DNA from: Candidatus Gracilibacteria bacterium CG2_30_37_12
GTDB taxonomy: Bacteria > Patescibacteriota > Gracilibacteria > BD1-5 > UBA2023
DNA: 13,219 bases
Reading direction: 5' to 3'
Assembly (NCBI GenBank): GCA_001873165.1
Contig: MNYO01000003.1
Coordinates: forward strand, 1-13,219
Shown one piece after another: positions 12,401 to 13,219 of this stretch. The notes beneath the pieces were generated by a model that had not been told where the DNA came from, did no database searches, and saw nothing but the letters and a program-made list of their open reading frames with translations. A program made the position numbers and the translations under genes. The first letter of the stretch is position 1. Each line of letters opens with the position of its first letter.

Positions 12401-12810
12401 TTATTCCTGCGAATCAAGATACTCCTCTTCAAATTCAGATTTTGGATGCAAAAAATATTGTCATATTCTCTGAGAAGATTAATGTCGCTCCAGTTTCCTA
12501 TATGGAACAAGTATCGACTTTCGATGGACTCACACGAAATGGTCTTATGATTCTTCCGAGTTCAGGATTCTCGTTTGTAAAGAATACACTTTCGAGTCCA
12601 AATCTCCCAGAAGGTGGATATATTATCGATGCAAATCATAAAGCTATCGCTGGTATCTCAAAATGAGGAGATATCTATATTCTCGATATGAAATATTCTC
12701 TTTCCTATACCACAAAGGATTCTTATATCATTCTCCAGATTCAAGATAAAGCGAATGTTATTGTTGCAAATATCTTGTATAAAATAAATGCAGAGTATGT
12801 AATCAAATAA
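367..12810 (+). CDS. Giant secreted multidomain surface protein with 15 in-frame UGA (Gly) codons
   Basis: This is one uninterrupted frame of 4147 codons plus TAA when TGA is read as glycine. In-frame TGA codons start at 1465, 1819, 3958, 5530, 6100, 6109, 6166, 6196, 7540, 7714, 7903, 8638, 9637, 11878 and 12664. The ATG at 367 is the only start available after the in-frame TAG at 322. A signal peptide covers residues 1-34. Domains in order: an N-terminal domain (about 35-460); a region ending in a Trp/Cys/Pro-rich stretch (about 840-880); an EF-hand loop (902); Ig-like segments (about 930-1700); FG-GAP repeats (1869-2000); a second calcium-type loop (2309); a Pro/Gly/Cys segment (2392-2540); a helical region with C2924-x-x-C2927; a Leu-Pro repeat (2987-3041); more helices (about 3150-3340); a Thr-rich linker (3412-3435); a FecR-like segment (about 3700-3760); and C-terminal Ig-like domains. 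From memory it resembles very large exported proteins found across CPR genomes. The function is unknown; an extracellular structural or adhesive role is inferred. Confidence 0.93.
469..1746 (+). other. N-terminal globular domain of unknown function
   Basis: Residues about 35-460 begin with alternating beta-strand and helix patterns: SFIVDDITY, a helix ending at QAYLP, then TRVVIFPVS. The most distinctive motif is LVGTILIGEVPLPIV at residues about 109-123, followed by a YPYMDF motif. A hydrophobic strand ending in I-G-(D/E) followed by a Tyr-Pro/Asp segment recalls the C25 (gingipain-like) caspase-fold peptidases. I cannot identify a convincing His/Cys catalytic pair, so this is at most a fold resemblance. 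The TGA codon at 1465 (residue 367) falls inside this region. Confidence 0.4.
2884..3105 (+). other. Trp/Cys/Pro-rich motif followed by an EF-hand or dockerin-like loop
   Basis: A segment around residues 840-880 carries a C-G-P-P-x-G-V-P motif, then W-E-W, C-W and L-P-P, ending in a Cys-Gly-Gly turn. After a short Ala/Ser/Thr linker comes DLNGNGILDGNE (902-913). This is a canonical calcium loop with D/N at positions 1, 3 and 5, Gly at 6, Asp at 9 and Glu at 12. Related Asp-rich loops recur at residues 1869, 1974, 2309, 3472 and 3851, so the exported protein probably binds calcium at several points. Confidence 0.6.
3150..5530 (+). other. Series of Ig-like (invasin/Big-type) segments
   Basis: Residues about 930-1720 are beta-rich. 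They repeat a motif typical of bacterial Ig-like adhesin domains: D-R-Y-G-N (residues 1033 and 1402), D-S-F-R-N-V-A-Q-G (1190) and a related L-D-R-N-N stretch near residue 1298. Between these motifs lie Ser/Thr-rich strands such as the one after each TVLP (ATVTVLPALP, DVITVLPDVP). The TGA at 3958 follows D-S-F-R-N-V-A-Q, where glycine is a natural turn residue. The exact number of domains cannot be set by eye; at least three units are supported. Confidence 0.55.
5971..6366 (+). other. Three FG-GAP/VCBS-type repeats
   Basis: Three units start with an Asp-rich loop and continue into a beta hairpin. Unit 1 is DVNGDGVPDLV (D1869), unit 2 DFFGDKYDDIV (D1918) and unit 3 DMDADGKSDIV (D1974). At offset +16 from the first Asp, units 1 and 3 have Gly (SGK, SGE) and unit 2 has the TGA at 6166. 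At offset +26, unit 1 has Gly (YSGSF) and unit 2 has the TGA at 6196. FG-GAP repeats usually build calcium-binding beta-propellers in extracellular proteins. With only three clear units a full propeller is not shown, although neighbouring diverged blades are possible. Confidence 0.75.
7540..7980 (+). other. Pro/Gly/Cys-rich segment with three UGA codons
   Basis: Residues 2392-2538 are rich in Gly, Pro and Cys: G-C-G-F-G-G-G-S-C, then N-W-A-P-L-A-P-G, and two G-F-P-L units 20 residues apart. The 13-bp word GGGATTTCCACTC is repeated exactly at 7629-7641 and 7689-7701. TGA codons at 7540, 7714 and 7903 all read naturally as Gly (K-G-L-G-C-G, P-W-G-C, N-S-G-Q). The several cysteines suggest disulfides in an exported chain. 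No known domain is recognised. A standard-code start at any TTG or GTG inside this stretch would be spurious. Confidence 0.5.
8641..9324 (+). other. Helical region with CxxC motif
   Basis: Residues 2759-2986 look mostly alpha-helical. A charged segment (E-E-I-D-K-G-I-K-S-A-E-L onward) could form a coiled coil. A hydrophobic helix rich in W, I and L (about 2900-2915) precedes C2924-S-V-C2927 and a stretch ending in a P-K-W-P-D-I motif. The CxxC pair could be a disulfide or a metal site. It stands directly before the Leu-Pro repeat, an order I recall from other CPR giant proteins; that recollection needs a database search to confirm. Confidence 0.4.
9325..9492 (+). repeat. Leu-Pro (LPxLP) protein repeat
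   Basis: Residues about 2987-3042 are a run of short units with Leu-Pro every three to six residues (LPTLPRLSLPNVP, LPRLPGLPNLPDLPSLP), ending in four prolines. At DNA level the words CTTCCA and CTTCCG recur. Such a segment is likely an extended rod or a polyproline-like spacer between the helical block before it and the F-G-G-I-A-A-V-L helix after it. It might also interact with membrane or peptidoglycan. No named family is recognised. Confidence 0.65.
10600..10671 (+). other. Thr-rich linker encoded by an ACT-rich tract
   Basis: Residues 3412-3435 are nearly all Thr, Ser, Pro and Asn. They are encoded largely by ACT/ACA/ACG codons, including five consecutive ACT codons at 10621-10635. This is a low-complexity linker separating the preceding helical region (about 3150-3340) from the beta-rich C-terminal part. 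Linkers like this in exported proteins are often flexible or glycosylated. The triplet run may vary in length between strains. Confidence 0.65.
11430..11640 (+). other. FecR-like beta segment
   Basis: Residues about 3689-3758 have the order K-x-W-M-K-S-G-K-L-Y-L-F, then I-L-P-G-T-Q-V-E-L-T, then F-D-G-G-S-M-R-L-D-G-P-G-T. This recalls the FecR domain pattern (a value-raising strand, G-x-x-L/V-x-T, then F-x-D-G-S-x-x-x-L-x-P/G). The match is by eye and partial. FecR-like domains occur in many extracellular proteins besides the iron-signalling anti-sigma factor, so no signalling role is implied here. Confidence 0.35.
11850..12120 (+). other. C-terminal Ig-like domain with Asp-rich calcium-type loop
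   Basis: After Y-I-E-D-I-S comes the TGA at 11878 (residue 3838), then V-D-S-V-W-I-D. With Gly at the TGA this reads D-x-S-G-V-x-S-V, the classic opening of bacterial Ig-like repeats. An Asp-rich loop DTNGDEDMTND (3851-3861) follows. The closing strand (A-K-D-G-N-G-N-I-S-S-K) has the usual D-x-x-G-N-x-S pattern. About 240 further residues, containing one more TGA at 12664, finish the protein with beta-rich sequence and no visible membrane anchor or sorting signal. Confidence 0.55.
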
Positions 12811-12857
12811 TTCTCACATATTATTGCATAATCTTCTATTTCTTTATGAGTTTTCCC

Positions 12858-13219
12858 ATGCAAACAAAAACTCCCCCTACTTCCCAGAAACAAACTCCAT
12901 GTTATTTTCCCCCTTGATTGAGGGGGATTAAGGGGGAGTTTTCCGCTTTCACCCTCGTCGAACTCATAGTAGTAATAACTATCCTCGTCATACTCTCTAC
13001 TATAGCATTCCTTAATCTCTGAGGTTTCCAATCTTCTGCCAGAGATGCCAATAGAATAGAGAACCTTACTAATCTCAAGAAGTGATTAGATATATTTCAA
13101 ATCAAATCAGGTAAGTATCCTCTCCCAGAGAATCCTATAAACATAACAGCCTCAGGAATTCTCATCTGATACCAATGATTCGCCAAAGAACAGATAGAAT
13201 CCATAGCTAACCTCTCATT
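12858..13219 (+). CDS. Type IV pilin-like protein (5' part, cut by the window end)
   Basis: The first 120 codons of a prepilin. The signature F-T-L-V-E-L-I-V-V-I-T-I-L starts at F31 (12948-12950), with Glu at +5 of the mature protein and Ala at -1, so prepilin peptidase would cut A30/F31. A helix with S-A-R-D-A-N-R-I follows, then a G-K-Y-P-L-P motif, as in type IV pilins and pseudopilins. TGA codons at 12915, 13020, 13083, 13167 and 13176 are read as Gly, giving for example L-K-K-G-L-D and I-G-Y-Q-G-F. An in-frame ATG at 12846 is an alternative start; neither has a clear Shine-Dalgarno sequence. The 30-residue leader is unusually long because of an apparent palindromic insertion. Pilin, minor pilin and pseudopilin cannot be told apart without the C-terminal part. 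Confidence 0.85.
12867..12944. repeat. Palindromic element inserted in the pilin leader coding sequence
   Basis: Perfect 12-bp inverted arms AAAACTCCCCCT (12867-12878) and AGGGGGAGTTTT (12931-12942) enclose an inner hairpin CCCCC (12909-12913) / GGGGG (12922-12926). A further AAGGGGG at 12930-12936 can pair with CCCCCTT at 12909-12915. The segment lies wholly inside the pilin reading frame and encodes residues that have no counterpart in normal prepilin leaders. Its G/C-run composition contrasts with the surrounding AT-rich DNA. It is probably a small non-autonomous repeat. Confidence 0.6.

Noticed and set aside
1465..12666. UGA as tryptophan (code 4) or selenocysteine
   Set aside because: Two UGA positions align with Gly in sister FG-GAP units, and others fall in Gly contexts such as D-I-S-G-V and L-K-K-G-L. 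Trp is regularly encoded by TGG. Fifteen selenocysteines in such contexts with no sign of SECIS hairpins is not credible.
367..12810. Reading the + strand fragments as about ten separate genes or one decayed pseudogene
   Set aside because: All fragments share one frame, all breaks are TGA, no frameshift or TAA/TAG occurs, and domains continue across the breaks. A pseudogene would show mixed stop types and frameshifts.
12811..12857. Terminator between the giant gene and the pilin
   Set aside because: No stable hairpin followed by a T-run is visible in these 47 bases.
12741..13031. Minus-strand open frame opposite the pilin start, containing an L-P-L-N-P-P-Q-S-R-G stretch
   Set aside because: The Pro-rich stretch is the translated palindromic repeat and the rest is the antisense of the pilin signal helix. 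The + strand pilin signature is far stronger.
1..13219. CRISPR array, tRNA or rRNA genes, or an insertion sequence with a transposase
   Set aside because: No regularly spaced repeats, no cloverleaf-like or rRNA-like stretch, and no transposase-like reading frame were seen.

Overview
The window most likely comes from a Patescibacteria/CPR bacterium that reads UGA as glycine (genetic code 25: Gracilibacteria/BD1-5 or Absconditabacteria/SR1). In one + strand frame, every interruption between the ATG at 367 and the TAA at 12808 is a TGA (15 of them) and never TAA or TAG. Removing those interruptions leaves a single coherent protein. Three internal FG-GAP/VCBS-type repeats align so exactly that two of the TGA codons fall on glycines of the neighbouring repeat. 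This settles the meaning of the codon from the sequence alone. Under the standard code the locus looks like a row of about ten unrelated fragments; that view is wrong.

Layout. Bases 1-366 are noncoding as far as I can see. They hold a hairpin plus T-run that looks like the terminator of an upstream transcript (49-88), a cluster of GC-rich palindromic repeat sequence (116-260) and a weak candidate promoter (300-327). Bases 367-12810 are one giant gene for a 4147-residue secreted protein with a signal peptide, a long N-terminal domain, Ig-like segments, EF-hand-like loops, FG-GAP repeats, a Pro/Gly/Cys segment, a helical region, a Leu-Pro repeat, a Thr-rich linker, a FecR-like segment and C-terminal Ig-like domains. 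From 12858 to the window end runs the 5' part of a type IV pilin-like gene, also using TGA as sense.

How the genes work together. Both products are predicted to leave the cytoplasm: a very large surface or secreted protein and a pilin. The 47-bp gap between them, with no visible terminator, would allow cotranscription. A role in contact with other cells or surfaces is plausible for an epibiotic CPR organism, but this is inference only.

Most notable points: the giant recoded gene with internal proof of UGA=Gly; an exactly 75-bp in-frame palindromic insertion in the pilin leader whose removal restores a textbook prepilin signal; a large difference in UGA use between the two neighbouring genes (about half of pilin glycines, only a few percent in the giant gene); and nested palindromes upstream.
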